Positions 20,222 to 27,907 of a stretch of DNA of 64,000 nt are shown one piece after another. The notes under the pieces were generated by a model. That model made no database searches, was not told where the DNA came from, and saw nothing but the letters and a program-made list of their open reading frames with translations. The position numbers and the translations under genes are program-made. Each line of letters starts with the position of its first letter. Within the stretch, counting starts at the first letter, position 1. The DNA comes from Natroniella acetigena (GTDB lineage: Bacteria > Bacillota > Halanaerobiia > Halobacteroidales > Halobacteroidaceae), in contig NZ_JALKBX010000007.1 of the NCBI RefSeq assembly GCF_023227745.1, forward strand, positions 1 to 64,000. The letters are read 5' to 3'.

Positions 20222-20974
20222 ATGACAGAACTTGAACTCAAGTCAGATGAGCGATTAGACAAACTATTAATTGATGATTTAGAGTTGATTCAAAACCCTA
20301 ATTATTTTTGCTTCTCTCTAGATGCAGTATTACTGGCTAATTTTGTTAAACCTAAAGGGAATGATCTGGTATTAGATTTAGGGACAGGCAATGGGATTAT
20401 CCCTCATTTAATACAAGCGAAGTTTAAAATTAAGCAGATTTATGGAATTGATATTCAGGCTGAATTGATTGATATGGCTAGACGAAGTGTTACTTATAAT
20501 AATTTAGAAGATAAATTAGAGTTTAGAGAACTTGATTTAAAGAGAGCTGTAGAATTTTTTGGAAGGGAAAGCTTTGATTACATTGTCAGTAATCCACCAT
20601 ATTTAAAGAAAGGTGGCGGAAGAATAAATCCTGAGACAAGTGTAGCGATGGCTCGTCATGAGCTAAAATGTAACTTAGAAGATGTGATTAAAGCGAGTAG
20701 TCAGTTAGTTAAATATGGAGGAAAAGTAGCTTATGTATATCGAACTCAGCGTTTAGCTGAGTTATTAGCATTATTGGCTGATTATAATTTGGCAGCCAAA
20801 AGAATGAGACTGATTTACTCTCGAAAAGATCGTAATGCAAAGTTATTTTTATTAGAAGCCAGTAAAGGTGGAGGGGTTGGTCTCGAAGTTTTATCACCAT
20901 TTATTATTTATAATAATGAGGGGGACTATACTGAGCAGATAAAAGAAATTTATTATCCGGAGGGGAATGGATAA
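20222..20974 (+). CDS. tRNA1(Val) (adenine37-N6)-methyltransferase-like protein (YabB)
   Basis: A SAM-dependent N6-adenine methyltransferase of the TrmN6/YabB type. SAM motif I is VLDLGTGNGIIPHL, and the NPPY catalytic motif is in YIVSNPPYLKKGG. At 250 aa it is full length. It starts 4 bases after yabA (GGGG at the junction). The order yabA-yabB-yazA-yabC is conserved with B. subtilis. The tRNA target is inferred from family members. Confidence 0.9.
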   Translation: MTELELKSDERLDKLLIDDLELIQNPNYFCFSLDAVLLANFVKPKGNDLVLDLGTGNGIIPHLIQAKFKIKQIYGIDIQAELIDMARRSVTYNNLEDKLEFRELDLKRAVEFFGRESFDYIVSNPPYLKKGGGRINPETSVAMARHELKCNLEDVIKASSQLVKYGGKVAYVYRTQRLAELLALLADYNLAAKRMRLIYSRKDRNAKLFLLEASKGGGVGLEVLSPFIIYNNEGDYTEQIKEIYYPEGNG

Positions 20975-20982
20975 ATTATTTT

Positions 20983-21237
20983 ATGGGACACTATGTTTAT
21001 ATTGTACAATGCAGTGATGATACATTGTATACAGGGTATACAACAGATGTAAACAGGAGAATTAAGGAGCATAATCAAGGAAAAGGGGCCAAGTATACTC
21101 GAGGCAGAGGACCAGTTAAATTATGCTATACAGAAGATTATACAACGCGTAGTCAGGCTCAAAAAAGAGAATACATTATTAAACAGTTGACACGACAACA
21201 GAAGTTGAAGTTGATTAAGGGGGAGTTGGATGAGTGA
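20983..21237 (+). CDS. GIY-YIG domain protein (YazA/UPF0213)
   Basis: A small stand-alone GIY-YIG nuclease-fold protein of 84 aa: YVYIVQCSDDTLYTGYTTD (GIY-YIG variant) then NRRIKEHNQGKGAKYTRGR, with Arg and Glu positions of the fold kept. Its biological role is unclear in all bacteria. Its 3' end overlaps rsmI by 8 bases, indicating coupling. Confidence 0.92.
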   Translation: MGHYVYIVQCSDDTLYTGYTTDVNRRIKEHNQGKGAKYTRGRGPVKLCYTEDYTTRSQAQKREYIIKQLTRQQKLKLIKGELDE

Positions 21238-22084
21238 TGGAAATTTATATGTTTGTGGAACTCCAATTGGAAATTTAGCTGATATTACTCTACGAGCTTT
21301 AGATACGCTAAAAGAGGTTGATTTGATTGCTGCTGAGGATACACGGCGAACGCAGAAGTTATTGAATCATTATCAAATTAAGACCAAATTAACCAGTTAT
21401 CATGAACATAATGCAATCAGTAAAAGCAATCAATTATTGGGCAAGCTAAAGGATGGAGTGAATATAGCCTTGGTCTCTGATGCAGGGATGCCAGGAATTT
21501 CTGATCCAGGGTATGAATTGATTAAACTATTACGTAAACAAAGTATACAGGTAATTCCTATTCCCGGGCCAACGGCTGTGACAAGTAGTTTAGTTGTTTC
21601 TGGTTTACCAACTGATAGGTTTGTCTTTGAGGGTTTCTTGCCACGTAAAAATAAGGAGCGAAAGAGCTATTTAGAAGGATTAAAGGCTGAAGAGAGAACG
21701 ATAGTCTGTTATGAAGCTCCTCATCGCTTAGTAGCTACATTAAAGGATATATTAGAAATTTTGGGGGATAGACAGATAGTAGTCTGTAGAGAGTTGACAA
21801 AGAAGTTTGAAGAGAAGGTCGGTGGTTTAGTCAGTGAAGTATTAGAAAGGTTTGAAAGAGAGTCTCCACAAGGAGAGATTTCTTTTGTCTTAGAGGGTAA
21901 ACAAGGTAAACAACAAGAGTTACAAGGGCCTAACTGGGAAGGTCTCTCTATTTTAGAGCACCTTAAACAGAGAATGAAAGAAGGCTTAACTAAGAAGGAA
22001 GCAATTAAGAGGGTAGCTCAAGAGCGTGATTTACCTAAAAGTGAGGTTTATCAGATTGGGATTAAAATTAAAGTTGATAAGTAA
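21230..22084 (+). CDS. rsmI: 16S rRNA (cytidine1402-2'-O)-methyltransferase
   Basis: Tetrapyrrole-methylase fold enzyme that 2'-O-methylates C1402 of 16S rRNA in the decoding centre. Motifs: GTPIGNLADITLRAL, AAEDTRRTQKLL, SDAGMPGISDPG, PGPTAVTSSLVVSGLP. A C-terminal helical domain (KRMKEGLTKKEAIKRVAQER) completes the 284 aa. It starts inside yazA with GGGGG as RBS, and its stop lies in the terminator shared with abrB. Confidence 0.96.
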   Translation: MSDGNLYVCGTPIGNLADITLRALDTLKEVDLIAAEDTRRTQKLLNHYQIKTKLTSYHEHNAISKSNQLLGKLKDGVNIALVSDAGMPGISDPGYELIKLLRKQSIQVIPIPGPTAVTSSLVVSGLPTDRFVFEGFLPRKNKERKSYLEGLKAEERTIVCYEAPHRLVATLKDILEILGDRQIVVCRELTKKFEEKVGGLVSEVLERFERESPQGEISFVLEGKQGKQQELQGPNWEGLSILEHLKQRMKEGLTKKEAIKRVAQERDLPKSEVYQIGIKIKVDK

Positions 22085-22117
22085 TAGAGGTGCATTGATG
22101 AGCAATGCACCTCTATT
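22083..22117. terminator. Bidirectional terminator between rsmI and abrB
   Basis: Perfect arms AATAGAGGTGCATT/AATGCACCTCTATT around a 7-base loop, between convergent genes. Confidence 0.9.
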
Positions 22118-22139
22118 ACTTATGTATGTTATTAAAAAA

Positions 22140-22385
22140 TTAAGCTGTTTCTGACATTTCTTCTAAACAATCAGGACAGATGTTTTTGCCTTTGAAATTA
22201 GTGATATTATCAGCATTATTACAGAAGATACAAGCAGGTTCATACTTTTTAAAGATGATCTTTTCTTGATCTACATAAATTTCTAAAGCATCTTTATTTT
22301 CAATATTTAACGTCCTTCTTAATTCAATTGGGATTACAACTCGTCCTAATTCGTCTACCTTCCTTACAATTCCTGTTGATTTCAT
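22140..22385 (-). CDS. abrB: AbrB family transition-state regulator
   Basis: An 81-aa DNA-binding regulator. The swapped-hairpin N-terminus (GIVRKVDELGRVVIPIELRR) is nearly invariant for AbrB/SpoVT. The C-terminal part has two CxxC pairs (CIFCNNAD and CPDC), as in clostridial AbrB-like proteins, and might bind zinc. In Bacillus it represses stationary-phase and sporulation genes. ATG at 22385 has GAGGAATTG upstream on the minus strand. Its place after rsmI and before metG is the B. subtilis order, though nurA-herA now intervene. Confidence 0.93.
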   Translation of the reverse strand: MKSTGIVRKVDELGRVVIPIELRRTLNIENKDALEIYVDQEKIIFKKYEPACIFCNNADNITNFKGKNICPDCLEEMSETA

Positions 22386-22622
22386 TACAATTCCTCCTCG
22401 ATTTCTTTTATTTGGTTATTCGACATTGTCTAGATAAATAATAACATATTTTTCAATATAAGTCAATAGCTACAATGATATTTTGGTTAATAAATCTTTT
22501 TTCGACAAAAGAACCAAATAAATTATACTAAAATTTATTCAAAAAGTCAATAAAAAAATCTTTTTACAGAAGAAGGGAATAAAACATTAACTGTGAAGAG
22601 AAAAATAAGGGTTGGTGATAAT

Positions 22623-23657
22623 ATGTTTGAGATAACATCTGGTTTGAAATCATTATTAAAGGATTGTAATCAGAAGTTGAAAGAGAAGTATCAAAATCAA
22701 ACAAATTTAGAGCAAGAAGAGTTGAGGGATTTAATTGCTCAGAAGATAGGTGAGTTTGTAACCTTAACCGAAATGAGTGAGGTAGAGATTGAAGAGTGGC
22801 TAGCAGGGCAAGAGGTTGTAGGAGTGGATGGTTCGATCAATACACTAGGGAAGAATTATCCTCATTATATCACTTTATTACAAGCTTTAGCTAAGAGTAC
22901 AGATAGAGATAAAGAGGGGATTATTAAGCATGAAGCTTTTAGCCCTTTGCTTGATGAAGATCGAGAAAAGATTCGTAAAAAGACTTATAAGGATAATTTG
23001 GCCCAGGAGAATAAGGATGCTATAGTTTATCCCCAAGAAGTGGCAGGTAAGATTAAAAGTTCTTTATTAGCTGCATTGGAGATCTTAGTAGCTAAAGAGA
23101 GTATCGTAGAGTGGAACCCGAAATTGATTATGATGGATGGTTCATTGATTAGATATCAGATGCAGGCTGAAGAGGAATGGCAGGAGTTAGTGGAGTTGGC
23201 CCTGAAAAATGATGTCTTCCTAGTAGGAATTATAGAAGAGATCGGAACGAATGATCTGAGTAAAAATTTAGCAGATGATTTACCTGACAAGATGATAGAA
23301 ATGTATGATCGAGAGTTATTATTTGGTTTACTAAAGATGGAAGAGATGATAAAATTAAAAGAGATTAATAGTTTTAAAGGGGAGACGTTAAGTTCAGCAT
23401 TTTTAAGAACAACTCGTGATCCAGGAGTGATTGGAATTGATATTTTAAAGGAACAAGAGCAGGAAATAGATTTGATTGCTGCTTTAGTTCAATCTTTAAC
23501 TCCTGCAGCTGGTAGAGGAATTCCAATTTGGTTAGATATTGTTGATGGTGAAGTAAGGATCACTGATAAGATGATGGAACTATTAATTGATAATTATTTA
23601 GAGCCCGGTTTAAAGCAGAAATTACTTCATGCTAAATCTTTAGATAGAATTTATTAA
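22623..23657 (+). CDS. nurA: NurA-domain nuclease
   Basis: A 5'-3' nuclease that works with the HerA translocase in DNA end resection, best known from archaea. The RNase H-like acidic sites are visible as GVDGSINT (Asp near residue 69) and MMDGSLIR, with a late WLDIVDGEVRI segment. I start it at ATG 22623, which has GGTGAT upstream; the GTG ten codons earlier lacks a well-placed RBS. The product is 344 aa, 12 bases before herA. Bacterial nurA-herA pairs are patchy in distribution, so transfer is possible. Confidence 0.85.
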   Translation: MFEITSGLKSLLKDCNQKLKEKYQNQTNLEQEELRDLIAQKIGEFVTLTEMSEVEIEEWLAGQEVVGVDGSINTLGKNYPHYITLLQALAKSTDRDKEGIIKHEAFSPLLDEDREKIRKKTYKDNLAQENKDAIVYPQEVAGKIKSSLLAALEILVAKESIVEWNPKLIMMDGSLIRYQMQAEEEWQELVELALKNDVFLVGIIEEIGTNDLSKNLADDLPDKMIEMYDRELLFGLLKMEEMIKLKEINSFKGETLSSAFLRTTRDPGVIGIDILKEQEQEIDLIAALVQSLTPAAGRGIPIWLDIVDGEVRITDKMMELLIDNYLEPGLKQKLLHAKSLDRIY

Positions 23658-23669
23658 GGTGGTGATTTA

Positions 23670-25514
23670 ATGCAGGTAGTAGGTTTGACGACTCAACAGC
23701 AGGTCTATGTTGCTTCTCAAAAGCGAAAGTTTAGGATTAATGAGATGCTGAAGATAATTGATTCTGAGTTGGATTATCCATTAGGGGAGGTAGTTGAGAC
23801 TCAATCTTATAATCGATATATTCCGTTATCGATGGATAAAAGCTTCGTTGATCAGGGAGTGATTGAATCTTTAAAGAGTATAGGTTATAATTTAGCAGAG
23901 GATGAGATAAATATTGCCAAAGTAAGGCTATTAGAAGAAGCTCCTTATCCGATTCAGACTGGGGTTGATGTAGATGTACCTAGTTTTGATGAGGTTAAAG
24001 ATTTATTGGTCAAAGAAAAACCTGAAGAAGGATTAGTTTTAGGGGTAATTAAAGGAACAGAAGAGATGGCTGCAGGGATGGATGATAACTTAAAGGGAAT
24101 TGCTCCTTTATTGAAAGATGAAGAGGTAATTGAACAACAAGGGATTCCATTTAACTTTGAGTTGAAGGCAATGCATAAATATCCTCATATTGGAATTATT
24201 GGCGGTTCTGGTTCAGGTAAATCATTTGGAATGAGGGTGATTTTAGAGGAGTTAATGAAATTAGAAATACCAACGATTGTTTTTGATCCCCATTTTGAAA
24301 TGGATTTTGCTACTCCTTTTTCTGCCTTAGCTAAAGAAGAACAGGTTGATTTTAATGATAAGTTTGCAGTCTATCAGATCGGTCAAGATGTAGGGGTCAA
24401 TTTTGCTGAATTATCAACTAAAGATTTAACTGACTTATTAGCAGCTGCTAGTGATTTGAGTGATTCAATGATTAATGCTGTTCAGAAGTTACATCTAAAA
24501 AGGGATAGTTTATTGACCTTTGACCAGCGATTAGGTGATTTACAAGAGGCACAGAGATTGGGTCAAAATAGAATTGAACGTGATCTGAAGAATGGAGCTG
24601 TCACAGGGAATCAAAAAGAAGAATACAATAATTATTTAGGTTTATTGAGGGAATTTGGTGATCTGCCAGCCAGTTCAATCAGTGGTCTAGCTTGGAGACT
24701 GGGTCGGTTAAAGAGAGAAGGATTATTTAGGCATAGTATTGATCAGATAGAAGAGGGGGTTAGAGGCAGGAAGTTGGTTGTAATTCAAGGGCCAATCTGG
24801 TTATTACAGGTCTTTGCTACATATGCATTGGGTACTTTATATCGGAAAAGACGTGATTATAAGGATGCTCAATACCGCTGCCAGGAGGCTGACTATTTTC
24901 CTCCTTTCGTAGTAGCTACCGATGAAGCTCATAACTTTGCCCCGAAAGGCTATCAATCACCAGCGAATAAGATTATCAAGGAGATTGCTCAAGAAGGACG
25001 GAAGTATGGTACTTTCTTAATTTTAGCGACTCAGCGACCGACTTTACTTGATGAGACGGTGACAGCCCAATTGAATACTAAGTTTGTCTTCAGAACGGTG
25101 AGGGCAACTGATATTGAAACGATTAAGCAAGAAACAGATCTAACAGCCGATGAAGCCAAGCGATTGCCTTATTTACGTTCTGGAGATGCTTTTGTATCTT
25201 CAGCAATCTTTGGGAGAACCTTAGCGATTAGGATTAGGGTAGCTAAGACGACCAGTCCTCATACTAAAAATCCTTTTGAGGAATTAGAAGAGCAGAGTAA
25301 TCTTGAGTTGGAGCTATTATATGAAGCGATTGTTAATGAGTTACCGATTGCTGGTAATAATATAGCTTTTAAATTAGAGGCGATTAATCAGCGGTTAGGC
25401 GTAACGTTAGATGTTGAACAGTTACGTCAGAAATTGAATCTGTTAGCTGAGGAAGGATTGATAGTTGCTGAAGATTCTTTCTTAGGAGATAAGAGTTATC
25501 AGGTTAAGGGGTAA
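23670..25514 (+). CDS. herA: HerA-like DNA translocase ATPase (DUF87)
   Basis: A hexameric FtsK/HerA-superfamily ATPase, 614 aa. An N-terminal HAS-barrel-like region (1-140) is followed by Walker A IGGSGSGKSFGMR, an inserted helical region, Walker B VVATDEAHNFAP and the ATQRPT sensor stretch. A C-terminal winged-helix-like tail (residues ~545-614) ends it. It probably forms a resection motor with the adjacent NurA. RBS AAGGTGGTG. Some HerA systems serve in phage defence, but the lone pair here looks more like repair. Confidence 0.9.
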   Translation: MQVVGLTTQQQVYVASQKRKFRINEMLKIIDSELDYPLGEVVETQSYNRYIPLSMDKSFVDQGVIESLKSIGYNLAEDEINIAKVRLLEEAPYPIQTGVDVDVPSFDEVKDLLVKEKPEEGLVLGVIKGTEEMAAGMDDNLKGIAPLLKDEEVIEQQGIPFNFELKAMHKYPHIGIIGGSGSGKSFGMRVILEELMKLEIPTIVFDPHFEMDFATPFSALAKEEQVDFNDKFAVYQIGQDVGVNFAELSTKDLTDLLAAASDLSDSMINAVQKLHLKRDSLLTFDQRLGDLQEAQRLGQNRIERDLKNGAVTGNQKEEYNNYLGLLREFGDLPASSISGLAWRLGRLKREGLFRHSIDQIEEGVRGRKLVVIQGPIWLLQVFATYALGTLYRKRRDYKDAQYRCQEADYFPPFVVATDEAHNFAPKGYQSPANKIIKEIAQEGRKYGTFLILATQRPTLLDETVTAQLNTKFVFRTVRATDIETIKQETDLTADEAKRLPYLRSGDAFVSSAIFGRTLAIRIRVAKTTSPHTKNPFEELEEQSNLELELLYEAIVNELPIAGNNIAFKLEAINQRLGVTLDVEQLRQKLNLLAEEGLIVAEDSFLGDKSYQVKG

Positions 25515-25519
25515 TTACA

Positions 25520-25773
25520 ATTATGTGTCACAAAGTGACACATAATTGAGTTGACAGTGTACAGTGAACAGTTTACAGTTAAGATCAAAACCTTAAAAAA
25601 TTAAGACCTCTGAAATGTCTTATGTTCGTAGGTTTAGAGTGATTTTGATTTAAGTTTTTAATGGTTTTCCTTTGTCAACCATCCCTACAGGTCTTTGTCA
25701 AGACCTTTCGTGAAAACCATATCAACTGTAAACAGTACACTGATATTTAGTGGCAAAGTGCCACTAAATATCA
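25520..25773. repeat. Intergenic repeat R2
   Basis: A 254-base element directly after herA. It opens with a hairpin (ATTATGTGTCAC/GTGACACATAAT) and closes with another (TGATATTTAGTGGC/GCCACTAAATATCA). Inside are inverted arms (GTTGACAGTGTACAGTGAAC with ACTGTAAACAGTACACTG) and a core with TGATTTTGATTTAAG. The architecture matches R3 at 49980. There is no ORF. The terminal hairpins may serve as terminators for herA. Confidence 0.7.
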
Positions 25774-25872
25774 GTAAAGCTTTAATTTAAATTCACAAAA
25801 TTTTCACAAGGGATTATTCTTTTTTTGGCGAATAATTATTGATAGGAAAAGTTAATCAAAGGGGGGATTAAA

Positions 25873-27126
25873 TTGAGTAAAAACATAAGCAATTTAGTTA
25901 ATTTAAATGGGTTAAAGATCAGTCTGCGGGTTAAATTTTTATTCTGGACGATCTTAGCTTTATTAGTTGGCCCAGTAATTGGAGAGTGGTTGAATAATCT
26001 GATTAACCAACATATTTATCAAGGGGAATTTTCTGTTTATATTGCTACAGTTGTGAATACGATAACAATAACAGTTGTAATCGTATATTTGACTAATAGA
26101 TTGATCATTGGTCCGGTTAAACAGATGGCTAATATGCTACAGGCGATGGGGGAAGGTGATCTTGATCTTGAGACTGTAGATGTCAAGCGGAGTGATGAGA
26201 TTGGCTTTTTGCAACGGGAGTTGAATCAGATGATGATCAATATGACTCAGATGATGGAACGAATTGATCGTACAACAGAAAGGGTCAGTCAAATTAGTGA
26301 TGATTTATCTACAGCATCTGATGAATCAGGTGAGATGGCGGAACAAGCTTCTGCTGCTATTCAACAGGTAGCAACTAGTTCAGAACGTCAAGTTAGTTTG
26401 GTTCAAAATTTAGCAGCTGATCTGCAAAATATTGGTGGAACAACGACTGATGAAGAGCAAGTTTCGATTAAGGATATTTCTCAGGCTGCTAATGAAGGTA
26501 CTGAAATCATTAATAATGCTGTAAATTCAATGCAAGAGGTCAATCAAAGGATTACTAAATCAGCTACTACAGTAGAGCAATTAAATGATTTCACCCAAGA
26601 GATCAGTCAGTTTGTCGATGTGATTACTAATATAGCAGAGCAGACTAATTTGTTGGCCCTAAATGCTAGCATTGAAGCAGCACGGGCAGGGGAGCATGGA
26701 CAAGGATTTGCAGTAGTGGCAGAGGAGATTAGACAGTTAGCAGTTGAATCTAATACAGCAGCTGAAGATATCGTTGGGCTAATCAAGGAGATGAAAGAGC
26801 GTTCTCAAAATACTGTGGAAGTAATGAAAGATGGACGTACTAAGGCTGAATCTGGAATGGAGATTATTAACCAAGCAGATGACGTATTTGTAAATATTAA
26901 AGGAAGGGTCAACAGCATGGATTCAACGCTGGAACAACTTGTTTCTAATATGGATGAAGTGGCTAGCTTTACTGAAGAGGTTGCTGCTTCAGCAGAAGAG
27001 GTTGCTGCAATCAGTGAAGAACAGTCTGCTGAAGCTCAACAGACTGCGGCTATTGCGGCTCAGTTGGATCAGATGCTCGATGATTTGAATGGGTTAACGG
27101 ATGAGGTTGAATTATATGATCAGTAA
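25873..27126 (+). CDS. Methyl-accepting chemotaxis protein without an external sensor domain
   Basis: A membrane signal transducer of 417 aa. TM1 (about 20-37) and TM2 (53-75) are separated by only some 15 residues, so no periplasmic-type ligand-binding domain exists. A HAMP domain (80-135) and a methyl-accepting coiled-coil domain follow, with the conserved tip [19 protein letters not shown]. The start is TTG with GGGGGG 7 bases upstream. It probably senses membrane or cytoplasmic state, or works with a partner. It is transcribed apart from herA, behind R2. Confidence 0.93.
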   Translation: MSKNISNLVNLNGLKISLRVKFLFWTILALLVGPVIGEWLNNLINQHIYQGEFSVYIATVVNTITITVVIVYLTNRLIIGPVKQMANMLQAMGEGDLDLETVDVKRSDEIGFLQRELNQMMINMTQMMERIDRTTERVSQISDDLSTASDESGEMAEQASAAIQQVATSSERQVSLVQNLAADLQNIGGTTTDEEQVSIKDISQAANEGTEIINNAVNSMQEVNQRITKSATTVEQLNDFTQEISQFVDVITNIAEQTNLLALNASIEAARAGEHGQGFAVVAEEIRQLAVESNTAAEDIVGLIKEMKERSQNTVEVMKDGRTKAESGMEIINQADDVFVNIKGRVNSMDSTLEQLVSNMDEVASFTEEVAASAEEVAAISEEQSAEAQQTAAIAAQLDQMLDDLNGLTDEVELYDQ

Positions 27127-27137
27127 AGCTAATTACC

Positions 27138-27166
27138 TTGACAAATCTAGTTTGATGATGTATATT
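27138..27166 (+). promoter_or_regulatory. Sigma-A promoter of the metG leader
   Basis: TTGACA (27138-27143), 17-base spacer, TATATT (27161-27166). It would produce a leader of about 740 bases before metG, taking in the whole tandem T-box region. Confidence 0.7.
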
Positions 27167-27288
27167 TTTTAAGTAGGTTGGGATGATAATATATAAAAGC
27201 AGTTTATAATTGACAATTGATAATTGATAGTTAAAATCAAAGATAAAAAGTAATAAAAATTAATAGTAAGCAAAGGCAATGAAGGGGA

Positions 27289-27692
27289 GAGTAGAGAAGA
27301 TAAGTGCCCAAGGTCTTTAGGGCAGTTATCGATCACGAAGGGTTCGAAGAACCCGGAGGGGTTTCTCCACTTGATAGATGAAATTGATAATGAACAAAAG
27401 CAATGAAAGGGAGAGTAAGTATTTCAATTCATTTACAGAGAACTGGGGAAGTTGAGAACCAGAATGAGGAGAGTACTGAAGATGGCCTTGGAGTAGAGAA
27501 GATAAGTGCCCAAGGTCTTTAGGGCAGTTATCGATCACGAAGGGTTCAAAGAACCCGAAGGGACTTTTCCACTTGATAGATAAAAGTTAATAATGAATAA
27601 AAGCAATGAAGGGGAGAGTAAGTATTTCAATTCATTTACAGAGAACTGGGGTAGCTGAGAACCAGAATGAAGAGAGTACTGAAGATGACCCT
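27289..27692 (+). repeat. Tandem ~202-base duplication in the metG leader (element A plus T-box stem I)
   Basis: Unit 1 (27289-27490) and unit 2 (27491-27692) are near-identical. Each contains element A, a 71-base structured segment (27302-27372 and 27504-27574) closed by AAGTG/CACTT with three internal hairpins, and then a T-box stem I with a methionine specifier. One of the element A hairpins changes on both sides between copies (GGAG/CTCC against GGGA/TTCC), suggesting that its folding is selected. Confidence 0.85.
27400..27499 (+). promoter_or_regulatory. Extra T-box stem I, methionine specifier, without its own antiterminator
   Basis: Has the AGAGAACTGGGG and GTTGAGAACCAG elements of stem I, and the specifier ATG at 27482-27484. 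It is followed by element A copy 2 rather than by a T-box core, so it can only act through the downstream module. Confidence 0.75.
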
Positions 27693-27827
27693 GGAGCTGA
27701 CTAGTTGAAATTCAGTAGGCTAGAACGGTTAGCTACCGTTATTTAGCTAGAGAGTGGCTATTATAGCAATTAGGGTGGTACCGCGATGGAAACCTCTCGT
27801 CCCTAACTTTAGGGATGGGAGGTTTTT
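27602..27827 (+). promoter_or_regulatory. T-box riboswitch, methionine specific
   Basis: A complete T-box: stem I with AGAGAACTGGGG and GCTGAGAACCAG, specifier ATG at 27685-27687 followed by A, middle stems, core AGGGTGGTACCGCG at 27772-27785, and terminator AACCTCTCGTCCCTA with complement plus TTTTT (27791-27827). It controls metG according to tRNA-Met charging. Confidence 0.93.
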
Positions 27828-27907
27828 ACATTTAATATTTAATAGTGAATAATGAATAGTTAAAAACATAAAAGCAAAAAAATAAAAAAAGGAGTTGAGA
27901 ATAAAAA

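Noticed and set aside
27302-27372. Element A as a tRNA gene
   Set aside because: Its 71-base length and cloverleaf-like folding are suggestive, but it lacks the D-loop, T-loop (TTCGA in the right arm) and seven-pair acceptor stem of a tRNA.
27289-27692. CRISPR array
   Set aside because: There are only two long units without short regular repeats and unique spacers; the repeat content is a T-box leader.
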